NCBI GenBank assembly: GCA_034186105.1
Contig: JAXGCE010000044.1
Coordinates: forward strand, 6,878-70,877
DNA from: Selenomonas_C sp034186105
GTDB taxonomy: Bacteria > Bacillota > Negativicutes > Selenomonadales > Selenomonadaceae
Length of the DNA stretch: 64,000 nucleotides
Direction: 5' to 3'
A program made the translations under genes and the position numbers. The notes beneath the pieces are model-generated. The model was not told the origin of the DNA. It saw nothing but the letters and a program-made list of their open reading frames with translations, and did no database searches. Every line of letters starts with the position of its first letter. Position 1 is the first letter of the stretch. This document shows, one piece after another, positions 7,900-16,873 of this stretch.

Positions 7900-9162
7900 A
7901 TGGAACAGCAGAAAGAAAACCAGTTCTTTATCGATTCGGACAAGCTCAGCGCGAAAGCGCTCGAGAAGAAGCATCGCCTCGAGAACGATCCGTCGTGCCG
8001 CAAAGATCCGATGGAATATTTCCCCGACATGGAACAGATCACGTCGGACGTGCAAGGACGCGTGATCGCGGCGATGAATGCCTATGAGCCTGAACAGTAC
8101 ACGGCCATCGACGTGCGCCGCGCGCTCGATCATGAGCGCGTGACGATCGAGGATTTTCAGGCGCTGCTGTCGCCGGCAGCAAAGCCATTTCTTGAAGAGA
8201 TGGCCGCGCGGGCGCAGCGCGAGACGAGCCGTCATTTCGGCAACACGGTGTATCTTTTCACGCCGCTCTATATCGCGAACTACTGCGAGAATTATTGCGT
8301 CTATTGTGGGTTCAACTGCTACAACGACATCCAGCGTCTGCAGCTGTCGCATGACGAGATCGCACACGAGATGCAGGTTATCGCTGACAGCGGCATGGAG
8401 GAGATCCTGCTCTTGACAGGCGAGAGCAAGGCGAAGAGCAGCGTGGAATACATCGGCGATGCCTGCCAGCTTGCACGTAAATATTTCAAAAACGTCGGTC
8501 TCGAAGTCTATCCGATGAATGTTGCGGACTACAAATATCTGCACGAATGCGGCGCGGACTATGTGACGGTGTTCCAAGAGACGTACGATCTCAAGAAGTA
8601 CGAGATGCTGCATCTCATGGGGCACAAGCGCGTCTGGCCGTATCGTTTCGAGGCGCAAGAACGCGCGCTGATGGGTGGCATGCGCGGCGTCGGCTTCTCG
8701 GCGCTCTTGGGCCTCTCGGATTTCCGCCGCGATGCGCTTGCAACGGCGCTCCATGTCTACTATCTCCAGCGCAAGTATCCGCAGGCGGAGTTCTCGTTGT
8801 CGTGCCCGCGCCTGCGGCCGATCATCAACAACGAGAAGATCAACCCGCTCGATGTCGGCGAGCGTGAACTCTGCCAGATTCTCTGCGCGTACCGGCTGTT
8901 TTTGCCCTATGTCGGCATCACGGTCTCGTCGCGTGAGAGTGCGACATTCCGCAACGGCATCGCGAAAATTTGCGCGACGAAGATCTCGGCCGGCGTCTCG
9001 ACGGGCATCGGCGACCACGAGGAAAAATACACGGGCAAGCACGAGGACAAGACGGGCGACGAGCAGTTCGAAATCTGCGACACGCGTAGCATCCGCTCGA
9101 TGTATGGCGATATGGAGGGCGAGGGCCTGCAGCCCGTCCTCAATGACTATCTCTATGTTTGA
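7900..9162 (+). CDS. thiH: 2-iminoacetate synthase ThiH (radical SAM)
   Basis: Cleaves tyrosine with S-adenosylmethionine to give dehydroglycine (2-iminoacetate) and p-cresol for ThiG; an oxygen-sensitive route that suits an anaerobe. The cluster motif C129-x3-C133-x2-C136 is in the stretch CENYCVYC. The 420-residue length is slightly longer than the E. coli enzyme (377) because of an N-terminal extension. Downstream it ends a few bases before tenI. Confidence 0.96.
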   Translation: MEQQKENQFFIDSDKLSAKALEKKHRLENDPSCRKDPMEYFPDMEQITSDVQGRVIAAMNAYEPEQYTAIDVRRALDHERVTIEDFQALLSPAAKPFLEEMAARAQRETSRHFGNTVYLFTPLYIANYCENYCVYCGFNCYNDIQRLQLSHDEIAHEMQVIADSGMEEILLLTGESKAKSSVEYIGDACQLARKYFKNVGLEVYPMNVADYKYLHECGADYVTVFQETYDLKKYEMLHLMGHKRVWPYRFEAQERALMGGMRGVGFSALLGLSDFRRDALATALHVYYLQRKYPQAEFSLSCPRLRPIINNEKINPLDVGERELCQILCAYRLFLPYVGITVSSRESATFRNGIAKICATKISAGVSTGIGDHEEKYTGKHEDKTGDEQFEICDTRSIRSMYGDMEGEGLQPVLNDYLYV

Positions 9163-9175
9163 GGCGAAAGGAGCG

Positions 9176-9820
9176 ATGTGCGGAGGGAGCGGCGACCTCA
9201 CGCATGTCATCTGCGTCACGAACCGCCATCTGGCGGCAGCGGCGGTAGGGCTGGGCGAGGATGATGTGGACAGCCCTGCCGGGCAGGAGGCATTCCTCAC
9301 GCAGCTGCGTCGCGTCGCCCAGCGAAAGCCAGTGGCCGTGATCCTGCGCGAGAAAGACCTCACGGTGGATGCTTATCGGATGCTGGCAAGGGATGCACTG
9401 GCCGTCTGCCGTGCGGCCGACGTACCATGCCTCCTGCACACATTCGCTGATGTGGTTGCCGAGCTCGGCGCGGACGGGCTTCATCTGCCACTGCCACTAT
9501 TGCGTGAACTTGCACCAGACGTGCGACAGACCTTCCGCGTGCTCGGCGCGTCCTGTCATTCTGCCGCTGACGTGCGCGAGGCCGCCGCGCTTGGCTGCAC
9601 GTATGTGACGGTCGGCCATATCTTTGCGACGGATTGCAAAAAAGGCCTGCTGCCGCGCGGCCTCGCTTGTTTGAGAGATAGCTGCGCGGTGGCAGGCCAG
9701 ATGAAGGTCTATGCGATTGGCGGCATCACGCGGGAGCGGATGACGGATGTGCTCACCGCTGGCGCGGCGGGCGGCTGTGTCATGAGCGGCCTCATGACGG
9801 GACATGTTTGGAGAGCGTGA
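9176..9820 (+). CDS. tenI: TenI-like thiazole tautomerase (ThiE/TenI family)
   Basis: TIM-barrel of 214 residues. The family is shared with thiamin phosphate synthase ThiE, but the active-site loop reads GHIFATDCKKGLLPRGL, which is the TenI form; ThiE normally has a Pro-Thr-x-Thr-Lys loop. I therefore call it thiazole tautomerase, which aromatises the ThiG product. ATG 9176 has AAAGGAG very close (two bases); ATG 9155, overlapping the thiH end, is an in-frame alternative adding seven residues. Its 3' end overlaps the convergent phosphoesterase gene by 29 bases. Confidence 0.8.
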   Translation: MCGGSGDLTHVICVTNRHLAAAAVGLGEDDVDSPAGQEAFLTQLRRVAQRKPVAVILREKDLTVDAYRMLARDALAVCRAADVPCLLHTFADVVAELGADGLHLPLPLLRELAPDVRQTFRVLGASCHSAADVREAAALGCTYVTVGHIFATDCKKGLLPRGLACLRDSCAVAGQMKVYAIGGITRERMTDVLTAGAAGGCVMSGLMTGHVWRA

Positions 9821-10826
9821 GTTCGTCGAGCTGCGTGCCGTTCGTTTGCCAGCCGCGCAGCACGAGCTGCGTCGGCGTGACATCGAGTGTGACATAGCTT
9901 TCGGGATGGTCGTCGGGCGCGGCGGCGCGGTCGAGCTTGTCAGGCGGTACGTAGTAGTATTCGTTGCCCGCCCGGCCGCACATGACATAGGCAGGCCCCG
10001 TCACGGCGGGGTGGAATGCTTTGATGTGGCCGCGATCGCGGTAGGCGTGCATGTGACCTGTCAGCACGAGGTCGATGCCGAGTGCATCGAAGTGCTGCAG
10101 GAAGGCGCGGCCGACGTCGCTGAATCCCATGGTCTGTCCATCGGCCTGCGGCTCATCGTAGGCAAGGATATCTTTATGCATGAGGACGATGTTCCACGGA
10201 CGTCGTCCTCTCTTTTTTTTTGCCTCTAGATCGGCCTGCATCCAGGCAATCTGCTCCGGCAGGATGCCGGGCAGCAGCTCGTCGAGCTCACCCCACTGCG
10301 TGTTGAGCACGAGGACATGCGCCGGGCCGTAGTCGAAGGCATAGTAGTAGCCGGGGAAGCGCTCGCTGCCATTTGGCGGCACGGCGAAGCGCGAGAGGTA
10401 GCCCGTTGGCACGCAGTTCAGCCAGTCCGTGCCATAGCATTCATGATTGCCCATGACAGGCACGAACGTCGCCTGGCTTGCACGGCTGTCCATGGCAGCG
10501 TGCCAGCTGTCCCAATGCCAGTCCGAAGCGCCGCAGTCGACGAGGTCGCCGATGTCTGCAAAAAGATCCGGCACGCCATGCTGGTCGAATGCCGCCGCAA
10601 ATGTATGCGCCCAGATGTCGTAATTTTCGCCGCACTGAGAGTCGCAGAACACGATGGCGCGAAAGTGATCGGCATCCGCAGGCGCGTCGCCCGCGCGGAT
10701 GACATGCAGCTCCGGCGCGCCCGCGGCTGCACGCACGACCGAAGGCGGCAACATGCTGCCGAGCCCGAGCCCGAGCAGGCATTTCCCACAGAGTGAGAGG
10801 AACGACCGGCGGCTGAAATCTTTCAT
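9792..10826 (-). CDS. Tat-exported calcineurin-like metallophosphoesterase
   Basis: Predicted periplasmic phosphatase of 344 residues. The N-terminus MKDFSRRSFLSLCGK has a twin-arginine motif followed by a hydrophobic stretch ending near residue 34. Metal-binding blocks of the calcineurin fold follow in order: FCDSQCG, DIGDLVDCG, VMGNHECYG, LMHKDILAY and LTGHMHAYRDRG. Start ATG is preceded by GGGGAGGTCATC on the minus strand. It is the only minus-strand gene in the first 46 kb and has its own promoter, divergent from that of rnj. Substrate unknown. Confidence 0.88.
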   Translation of the reverse strand: MKDFSRRSFLSLCGKCLLGLGLGSMLPPSVVRAAAGAPELHVIRAGDAPADADHFRAIVFCDSQCGENYDIWAHTFAAAFDQHGVPDLFADIGDLVDCGASDWHWDSWHAAMDSRASQATFVPVMGNHECYGTDWLNCVPTGYLSRFAVPPNGSERFPGYYYAFDYGPAHVLVLNTQWGELDELLPGILPEQIAWMQADLEAKKKRGRRPWNIVLMHKDILAYDEPQADGQTMGFSDVGRAFLQHFDALGIDLVLTGHMHAYRDRGHIKAFHPAVTGPAYVMCGRAGNEYYYVPPDKLDRAAAPDDHPESYVTLDVTPTQLVLRGWQTNGTQLDELTLSKHVPS

Positions 10827-10872
10827 GATGACCTCCCCTTTCCGAGAAGAGAAGCATTACGTCTTTTCAAAA

Positions 10873-10901
10873 AGTATACCATAGCAGGCGCATCCCCGCA
10901 A
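10873..10901 (-). promoter_or_regulatory. promoter of the metallophosphoesterase gene
   Basis: On the minus strand TTGCGG (10901-10896), 17-base spacer, TATACT (10878-10873). It is back-to-back with the promoter at 10907-10935, the two -35 boxes being five bases apart. Confidence 0.65.
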
Positions 10902-10906
10902 AAGTA

Positions 10907-10935
10907 TTGCATTCTCTATAGCCAGATGATACAAT
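10907..10935 (+). promoter_or_regulatory. promoter upstream of the rnj leader
   Basis: TTGCAT (10907-10912), 17-base spacer, TACAAT (10930-10935). The start codon of rnj is about 205 bases beyond the expected transcription start, leaving a long leader. Confidence 0.65.
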
Positions 10936-10941
10936 ATACAG

Positions 10942-11050
10942 TAACGAATCGAACGGACGGTCAACATATTGGATTTTCTTCCTTGGATCGCATATACCGG
11001 ACGGCTTTGTATATGCTGTGATGAGGAAAGAGGGCAGCGTGCCCCTTTTT
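10942..11050 (+). ncRNA. candidate leader RNA or small RNA before rnj
   Basis: The stretch between the promoter at 10907-10935 and a terminator-like hairpin has no convincing ORF. It contains a perfect eight-base inverted repeat GCATATAC/GTATATGC (10990-10997 and 11009-11016) and ends with the hairpin at 11026-11050. This could be an attenuated 5' leader of rnj or a separate RNA of about 110 nt. I recognise no known RNA family in it. Confidence 0.35.
11026..11050 (+). terminator. terminator-like hairpin in the rnj leader
   Basis: Stem AAAGAGGGC (11027-11035) with GCCCCTTTT (11041-11049), one mismatch and one wobble, loop AGCGT, running into five Ts. It lies about 100 bases before the rnj start, which suggests attenuation. 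Confidence 0.5.
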
Positions 11051-11147
11051 GTGCATACAGCATCGCTATGTCTTTTTGTGCCTCGCGTTGGCACTTGGAA
11101 TAGAATTTCATCATTTTTACGGAAATATTTTTCGGAGGTGTCATTTT

Positions 11148-12812
11148 TTGTCGAAAGGAAACCAAAAATTACAGATCATCCCGCTCGGCGGACTTGGCGA
11201 GATCGGAAAGAACATGACGGTCATCCGCTACGAGGATGAGATCTTGCTCATCGATGCAGGCTTGATGTTCCCAGAGGAGGACATGCTCGGCATCGACCTC
11301 GTCATCCCGGACATCACGTACCTGATCGAGAATCGTGACAAGATCAAGGCTATCGTACTGACGCATGGTCACGAGGATCATATCGGCGGCCTGCCGTATG
11401 TCTTGAAACAGATCAATGTGCCGGTCTATGGCACGCGCTTGACGCTTGGCATCCTCGAAGGCCGCCTGAAAGAGAACGGCGTCGATTCGAGCATGCTGCA
11501 TCCCGTCATGCAGGGCGACATCATCAATGTCGGCTGCTTCAGCGTCGGCTTCATCCGCGTGAACCATTCCATCCCCGACGCCGTCGGCCTGTCCATCAAG
11601 ACGCCGCTCGGCATGATCGTGCACACGGGTGACTTCAAGCTCGACTACACGCCGATCGATGGCAAGATGACGGATTTCCGCCGCTTCTCGGAGCTCGGCA
11701 ACAAGGGCGTGCTCGTCATGATGGCCGACTCGACGAACTCGGAGCGCGAAGGCCATACGCCGAGCGAGCGCACGGTTGGTGCGGCGTTTGAAAAGGCGTT
11801 CCACAACTGCCGCAGCCGCATCATCGTCGCGACGTTCTCGTCGAACGTCCACCGCATCCAGCAGGTCATCGACACGGCCGTGCGCTACAAGCGCAAAGTC
11901 GCCGTGCTCGGCCGCAGCATGGTCAATGTCGTCAACATCTCGCTCGAACTCGGCTACATCAATGCGCCGGAGGGCACGATCGTCGATATCGACGAGATCG
12001 GCAACTACCCGATGAGCAAGATCGTCATCATCACGACGGGCAGCCAGGGCGAGCCGATGTCGGCGCTGACGCGCATGTCGATGTCCGACCACCGCAAAGT
12101 CGGCATCGTGCCGGGCGACACGGTCATCATCTCGGCGACGCCGATCCCCGGCAACGAAAAGCTCGTCACGAAGACGATCGACAATCTGCTGAAGCTCGGC
12201 GCGAACGTCATCTATGGCCGCAACAAGGGCATCCACGTCTCCGGCCATGCGAGCCAGGAAGAGCTCAAGCTCATGCACAACCTCGTGCGTCCGAAGTTCT
12301 TCATCCCCGTGCATGGCGAGTACCATCACCTCGTGCAGCACGCAAAGATCGCGCGCGAGCTCGGCATGCCGAAAGACCACATCTTCATCGCCGAGAACGG
12401 CAGCGTGCTCGAGTTCACGAAGGACAAAGGCGCGATCGTCGGCAAGGTGCAAGCAGGTATGGTCATGGTCGACGGCCTCGGCGTCGGCGATGTCGGCAAC
12501 ATCGTGCTGCGTGATCGCCGCCAGCTCTCGCAGGACGGCATCCTCATCGTCGTCGTGACGATGGATCGCAAGACGTGCCGTGTCGTCTCGGGCCCGGACA
12601 TCGTCTCGCGCGGTTTTGTCTACGTGCGCGAATCGGAAGCACTCATGGACGAGGCGAAAGCCCGCGTCGAGCAGGCGCTCGAAAAATGCCAGGACGAGCG
12701 CATCACGGAGTGGTCGACGATCAAGTCGAATGTCCGCGACGCCCTCGGCCGCTACCTCTTCGACAAGACACGCCGCCGCCCGATGATCCTGCCGATCATC
12801 ATGGAACTTTGA
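11148..12812 (+). CDS. rnj: ribonuclease J
   Basis: Metallo-beta-lactamase/beta-CASP ribonuclease with endonuclease and 5' exonuclease activity, the main mRNA decay enzyme of Firmicutes-type cells. I start at TTG 11148 because GGAGGTG (11134-11140) lies seven bases before it and the protein then begins at the usual KLQIIPLGGLGEIGKN block. The metal site THGHEDHIGG is near residue 68, further motifs are HTGDFKLD, VHGEYHH and ISGFSRGF-type VSRGFVYV at the C-terminal domain. The 554 residues match the family. A terminator follows. Confidence 0.95.
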   Translation: MSKGNQKLQIIPLGGLGEIGKNMTVIRYEDEILLIDAGLMFPEEDMLGIDLVIPDITYLIENRDKIKAIVLTHGHEDHIGGLPYVLKQINVPVYGTRLTLGILEGRLKENGVDSSMLHPVMQGDIINVGCFSVGFIRVNHSIPDAVGLSIKTPLGMIVHTGDFKLDYTPIDGKMTDFRRFSELGNKGVLVMMADSTNSEREGHTPSERTVGAAFEKAFHNCRSRIIVATFSSNVHRIQQVIDTAVRYKRKVAVLGRSMVNVVNISLELGYINAPEGTIVDIDEIGNYPMSKIVIITTGSQGEPMSALTRMSMSDHRKVGIVPGDTVIISATPIPGNEKLVTKTIDNLLKLGANVIYGRNKGIHVSGHASQEELKLMHNLVRPKFFIPVHGEYHHLVQHAKIARELGMPKDHIFIAENGSVLEFTKDKGAIVGKVQAGMVMVDGLGVGDVGNIVLRDRRQLSQDGILIVVVTMDRKTCRVVSGPDIVSRGFVYVRESEALMDEAKARVEQALEKCQDERITEWSTIKSNVRDALGRYLFDKTRRRPMILPIIMEL

Positions 12813-12838
12813 GTCATCGGAGATCGTTTCGAAATGTG

Positions 12839-12873
12839 AAGCCCATCGTCATGTTGTTGACGATGGGCTTTTT
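12839..12873 (+). terminator. rnj terminator
   Basis: Perfect 13-base-pair stem AAGCCCATCGTCA (12839-12851) with TGACGATGGGCTT (12858-12870), loop TGTTGT, followed by a T-run. Its right arm contains the -35 box of the next promoter. Confidence 0.93.
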
Positions 12874-12886
12874 GGGTGGATATAAT
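12857..12886 (+). promoter_or_regulatory. polC promoter nested in the rnj terminator
   Basis: TTGACG (12857-12862) starts at the last loop base and runs into the right arm of the terminator; an 18-base spacer leads to a perfect TATAAT (12881-12886). The polC start codon is 38 bases further. Confidence 0.75.
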
Positions 12887-12923
12887 AGAGGCAATCACTC
12901 GTGAAGAAGGAGGAGCTTTCGCT

Positions 12924-15900
12924 GTGGGGAAAACGTATTGCGTCGTGCCGAAGAAGCGGCAGATGTTCTGGGAGCTCGTGCAGGGCATGGAGCTTGCGGA
13001 GGAAGAAGCGGCACTTTTGCAATCCTGCACGATCTTGCATGTCGAGATCGACCCAGCAGCCAATGGCTGGGAAGTCGTCTTGCAGACGCCGGAGCTTCTT
13101 GACGGAGCGTTGCTTTCTCGTGTGACGTCCTATATCCAGGAGAAGTGTGGCCTTTCTTCTGTGACGTTTTATCAACAGGTCGTCGATATGATGCGTGGCA
13201 TCGCACAGGCGTGGGGTGAGCTCGCTTATCGCACGGCAGATGGTGACCCGTCCGTGCAAGCCGTGTTTGAGCGCATGAAGTACCGTGCGGATGGCGACAA
13301 GCTCATCCTCGAAGTCGCGGGCATCTGCTCTGGGGCGATCATGAAGCATCATGAGGTCGCTCAAAAGCTCGCTAAAAACATCAAAGGGCTTCTGGGCTTT
13401 TACTGCGATGTGGACTGGGAATCGGTCGAGGGGGAAGCGGCGGAAGATACCGCGTCCAGTGTGGATTCATTCAACACGCCAGAATTCCTTGCTGCGCGGA
13501 AAGCTGTGCTCCAACAAGAGAATGCTGCAGCCAAGGAACAGGCGCTCGGCAAGGCGAAGGCCGTGCAGAAAGCGAAGCAGACTGTTCCTGCCGCGCCGAT
13601 GCCATCGGATGCGGATGTGCCTGCGGCCGCATCGGCACCGCAGAGCAAGGCCCCCGACCTCGATGCGCCAGTCGTGATCCAAGGTACGGGCGGTCTGATC
13701 TTTGGTCGCGGCGTCGCAGGCGAACGCAAGCTCATCGACGAGCTCGAGGGCGAGGAAAAGAATGTCATCCTTGAAGGCTGGATTGGCGAGGGTGCGATTT
13801 CTGGCGTGCGCACGAACGAGTTCAAGACGGGCACGAAGATGATTTCGTTCTCGCTGTCTGACGAGTCGAACGGCATTGTCTGCAAGAAATTTTTCAAGCC
13901 CGGTCGCGGCAAGAATGCGCAGCCAGACGAATTTGACAAGGCTGCCGAGGGCGTCAAGGACGGCATGCGCGTGCGCGTGCGCGGCTCGATCCGCTTTGAT
14001 ACGTATCTCAATGAATACGTGCTGTTCATGGACAGCCTCGCGAAACGCGACGTTAAGAAGCGTGAGGACACGGCGGAGGAAAAACGCGTCGAGCTCCATG
14101 CGCATACGACGATGAGCGCGATGGATGCCGTTGATTCCGTGGCCGATCTCATCAAGACGGCCGATCGTTGGGGTTGGCCGGCCATCGCCATCACGGATCA
14201 TGGCGTCGTGCAGGCGTTTCCCGATGCGATGAAGACGGTCGTCAAGGGCAAGCTCGGGATCAAGGTCATCTATGGCATGGAAGGTTACCTCGTCGGCGAA
14301 GACTACGAGCAGAAACGTGCGAACCATATCATCCTTCTCGCGAAGACACCGAATGGCCTTCGGAATCTCTACCAGCTCGTCTCGTTTGCGCATCTGCGCT
14401 TCTTCCACCGTCAGCCGCGCCTGCCGCGCGCGATGATCGAGGAATTCCGCGAGGGCCTCTTGATCGGTTCGGCCTGCGAGGCAGGCGAGCTCATCCGTGC
14501 TATCGAGGAGCATCAGACAGACGAGCAGCTCGAAAAAATTGCTTCTTTTTATGACTATCTTGAAATCCAGCCCATCCACAACAACGACTTCTTGAAACGC
14601 AGCGACAATTTCCCTGACATCCAGACAGACGACGATCTGCGCGCCATCAACCTCAAGGTCGCTTCGCTTGCAAAGAAGCTTGGCAAACCGCTCGTTGCAA
14701 CGTGCGATGTTCATTTTTTGAATTCTGAGGACAGCATCTATCGCGCGATCCTCATGAAGGGCAAAGGCTTTGACGATGCCGAGCTTCAGCCGCCGCTCTA
14801 CCTGCGCACGACGGAGGAAATGCTCGCGGAGTTTGACTATCTCGGCCCCGAGCTCGCCTATGAGGCCGTCGTGACGAATCCGCGCAAGATCGCGGACAGC
14901 ATCGAGCGCTTCATGCCGCTGCCGGACGAAGAAACGCTCTATTCGCCCAAGATCCCTGGCGCGAATGAAGAGATCCGCACGATGTCATACGCCCGTGCAA
15001 AATATATGTATGGCGAAAATCTGCCGAAAATCGTCGAAGACCGCCTCGAACAGGAACTCAAACCGATCATCGGCCATGGCTTCGCCGTGCTGTACCTCAT
15101 CGCGCAGCGCCTCGTGAAAAAGTCAAACGATGACGGCTACCTCGTCGGTTCGCGTGGTTCTGTCGGCTCATCGTTCATCGCGACGATGACGGGCATCACG
15201 GAAGTCAATCCACTGCCGCCGCATTGGCGTTGCCCACACTGCCAGTACAGCAAGTTCATCACGGACGGTTCGTATGGTTGCGGCTACGACCTGCCGGACA
15301 AGGCGTGCCCCGTCTGCGGCACGCCGCTCATTAAGGACGGCCACGACATCCCATTTGCCGTGTTCCTCGGATTCGATGGCGACAAGGTGCCGGATATCGA
15401 TCTGAATTTCTCAGGTACCTATCAGCCAACCGCGCACAAGTATACAGAGATTCTCTTTGGCAAGGACAACGTCTATCGCGCAGGCTCCATCCAGACCGTC
15501 GCGGACAAGACGGCCTTCGGCTACGTCAAGAAGTTCTTCGAGGAAAAGGGCGTGCGCAAGCATGGCTCATACATTGACCGCCTCGCGCATGGCTGCATGG
15601 GCGTCAAGTCGACGACGGGACAGCATCCGGCAGGCATCATGGTCGTGCCGCGCGACATGGACGTGCATTTCTTCACGCCGCTCCAGCATCCGGCGAACGA
15701 CGTGAACTGCGGTACGATCACGACGCATTTTGACTACCATTCCATCAGCGGTCGCATGGTCAAGCTCGACATCCTCGGTCACGATGACCCGACGGTCATC
15801 AAGATGCTCGAAGACCTCACGCATCGCGACCCGAAGACGATTCCGTTTGACGACAAGGCGACGATGTCCATCTTCAATTCGACGGTGGCGCTCGGTCTGA

Positions 15901-16823
15901 CGCCAGAGGAACTCGGCGCGACGAGCGGCACGTTCGGTATTCCGGAGTTCCGCACGCCGTTCACGCGCCAAATGATCGACGATACGCATCCGGATGTCTT
16001 TTCTGACCTCGTGCGCATTTCCGGTTTTTCCCATGGCACGGACGTCTGGCTCGGCAACGCGCAAGACCTGATTCGCGGCGGCCAGTGCACGATCAAGAAT
16101 GCCATCTCGGCGCGTGACGATATCATGATGTACCTGATCCATCAGGGCATCGATCCACTGCTGTCATTCAAGACGATGGAGAAAGTCCGCAAGGGCAGGG
16201 GCATCGCGCCCGACGTCGTCGAGACGCTCAGAAAGGGTGGCATCCCTGAATGGTTCATCGAGTCGTGCCAAAAGATCAAGTACCTGTTCCCGCGCGCGCA
16301 TGCGACGGCCTATGTCATGATGGCGTTCCGTATCGCGTTCTGCAAAGTGCATTATCCGCTTGCGTACTACGCGGCGTATTTCTCCATCCGCGCGGCGGAA
16401 TTCGACGCGAACATCGTCGCGCGCGGCAAAGATTACGTCGGCCAGTGCATCGCCGATCTTGATCGCATAGCGAAAGAAAAGGGCAAGCTCGACGCAAAGC
16501 AGAATGCGACGCTCATCGTGCTGCAGCTTGCATGGGAGATGTATCTGCGCGGCTATAGCTGCGAGCGTGTCGCTCTCTATGAGAGTGCGGCCGAGAAATT
16601 CATCATCCACGAAAAATCCCTGCTACCGCCGATCGCATCGCTTGCTGGCATGGGACAGAAAGCAGCGGAAGCCATCGTCGAAGCCCGCAAGGACGGCGAG
16701 TTCACATCCATTGAGAACCTGCGCCTGCGCACGGGCATCTCGAAGACAAATATCGAGATCCTGCGCGACCATGGCTGCCTCGAAGGCATGAGCGAGAGCG
16801 ACCAGATGGTGCTGTTCAGCTGA
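12924..16823 (+). CDS. polC: DNA polymerase III PolC, apparently lacking the exonuclease domain
   Basis: Replicative polymerase alpha subunit of Gram-positive type, 1299 residues. GTG 12924 is chosen because AAGGAGGAG (12907-12915) precedes it; an in-frame ATG at 12876 lacks a ribosome site and overlaps the promoter. Domains in order: N-terminal region to about residue 260, OB-fold (EGWIGEGAISGVRTNEFKTG), PHP domain (ELHAHTTMSAMDAV, ITDHGVVQAFPDA), a zinc-binding insert with CPHC and CPVC pairs, the polymerase core (PDIDLNFSG, AGSIQTVADKTAFGYV) and the C-terminal helix-hairpin-helix region. In canonical PolC (about 1437 residues in B. subtilis) a DnaQ-like 3'-5' exonuclease of roughly 170 residues interrupts PHP after the YGMEGYLV block. 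Here that block (14268-14292) runs directly into the HIILLAKTPNGLRNLYQLVS continuation, so the proofreading domain is absent. Confidence 0.95.
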   Translation: MGKTYCVVPKKRQMFWELVQGMELAEEEAALLQSCTILHVEIDPAANGWEVVLQTPELLDGALLSRVTSYIQEKCGLSSVTFYQQVVDMMRGIAQAWGELAYRTADGDPSVQAVFERMKYRADGDKLILEVAGICSGAIMKHHEVAQKLAKNIKGLLGFYCDVDWESVEGEAAEDTASSVDSFNTPEFLAARKAVLQQENAAAKEQALGKAKAVQKAKQTVPAAPMPSDADVPAAASAPQSKAPDLDAPVVIQGTGGLIFGRGVAGERKLIDELEGEEKNVILEGWIGEGAISGVRTNEFKTGTKMISFSLSDESNGIVCKKFFKPGRGKNAQPDEFDKAAEGVKDGMRVRVRGSIRFDTYLNEYVLFMDSLAKRDVKKREDTAEEKRVELHAHTTMSAMDAVDSVADLIKTADRWGWPAIAITDHGVVQAFPDAMKTVVKGKLGIKVIYGMEGYLVGEDYEQKRANHIILLAKTPNGLRNLYQLVSFAHLRFFHRQPRLPRAMIEEFREGLLIGSACEAGELIRAIEEHQTDEQLEKIASFYDYLEIQPIHNNDFLKRSDNFPDIQTDDDLRAINLKVASLAKKLGKPLVATCDVHFLNSEDSIYRAILMKGKGFDDAELQPPLYLRTTEEMLAEFDYLGPELAYEAVVTNPRKIADSIERFMPLPDEETLYSPKIPGANEEIRTMSYARAKYMYGENLPKIVEDRLEQELKPIIGHGFAVLYLIAQRLVKKSNDDGYLVGSRGSVGSSFIATMTGITEVNPLPPHWRCPHCQYSKFITDGSYGCGYDLPDKACPVCGTPLIKDGHDIPFAVFLGFDGDKVPDIDLNFSGTYQPTAHKYTEILFGKDNVYRAGSIQTVADKTAFGYVKKFFEEKGVRKHGSYIDRLAHGCMGVKSTTGQHPAGIMVVPRDMDVHFFTPLQHPANDVNCGTITTHFDYHSISGRMVKLDILGHDDPTVIKMLEDLTHRDPKTIPFDDKATMSIFNSTVALGLTPEELGATSGTFGIPEFRTPFTRQMIDDTHPDVFSDLVRISGFSHGTDVWLGNAQDLIRGGQCTIKNAISARDDIMMYLIHQGIDPLLSFKTMEKVRKGRGIAPDVVETLRKGGIPEWFIESCQKIKYLFPRAHATAYVMMAFRIAFCKVHYPLAYYAAYFSIRAAEFDANIVARGKDYVGQCIADLDRIAKEKGKLDAKQNATLIVLQLAWEMYLRGYSCERVALYESAAEKFIIHEKSLLPPIASLAGMGQKAAEAIVEARKDGEFTSIENLRLRTGISKTNIEILRDHGCLEGMSESDQMVLFS

Positions 16824-16844
16824 GAAGGATGATGCGGAAATTTG

Positions 16845-16873
16845 TTGACATTGAGGAAACAAAGGATTAAGAT
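16845..16873 (+). promoter_or_regulatory. promoter of the dehydrogenase gene
   Basis: TTGACA (16845-16850), 17-base spacer, TAAGAT (16868-16873). A partial inverted repeat TGTGT-N9-ACACA (16876-16894) follows directly and could be a redox-regulator (Rex-like) site, but the match is weak. Confidence 0.65.

Noticed and set aside
12876..12923. ATG start 16 codons before the chosen polC start
   Set aside because: It lies within the promoter -10 region and lacks a ribosome site, whereas GTG 12924 has AAGGAGGAG at good spacing.
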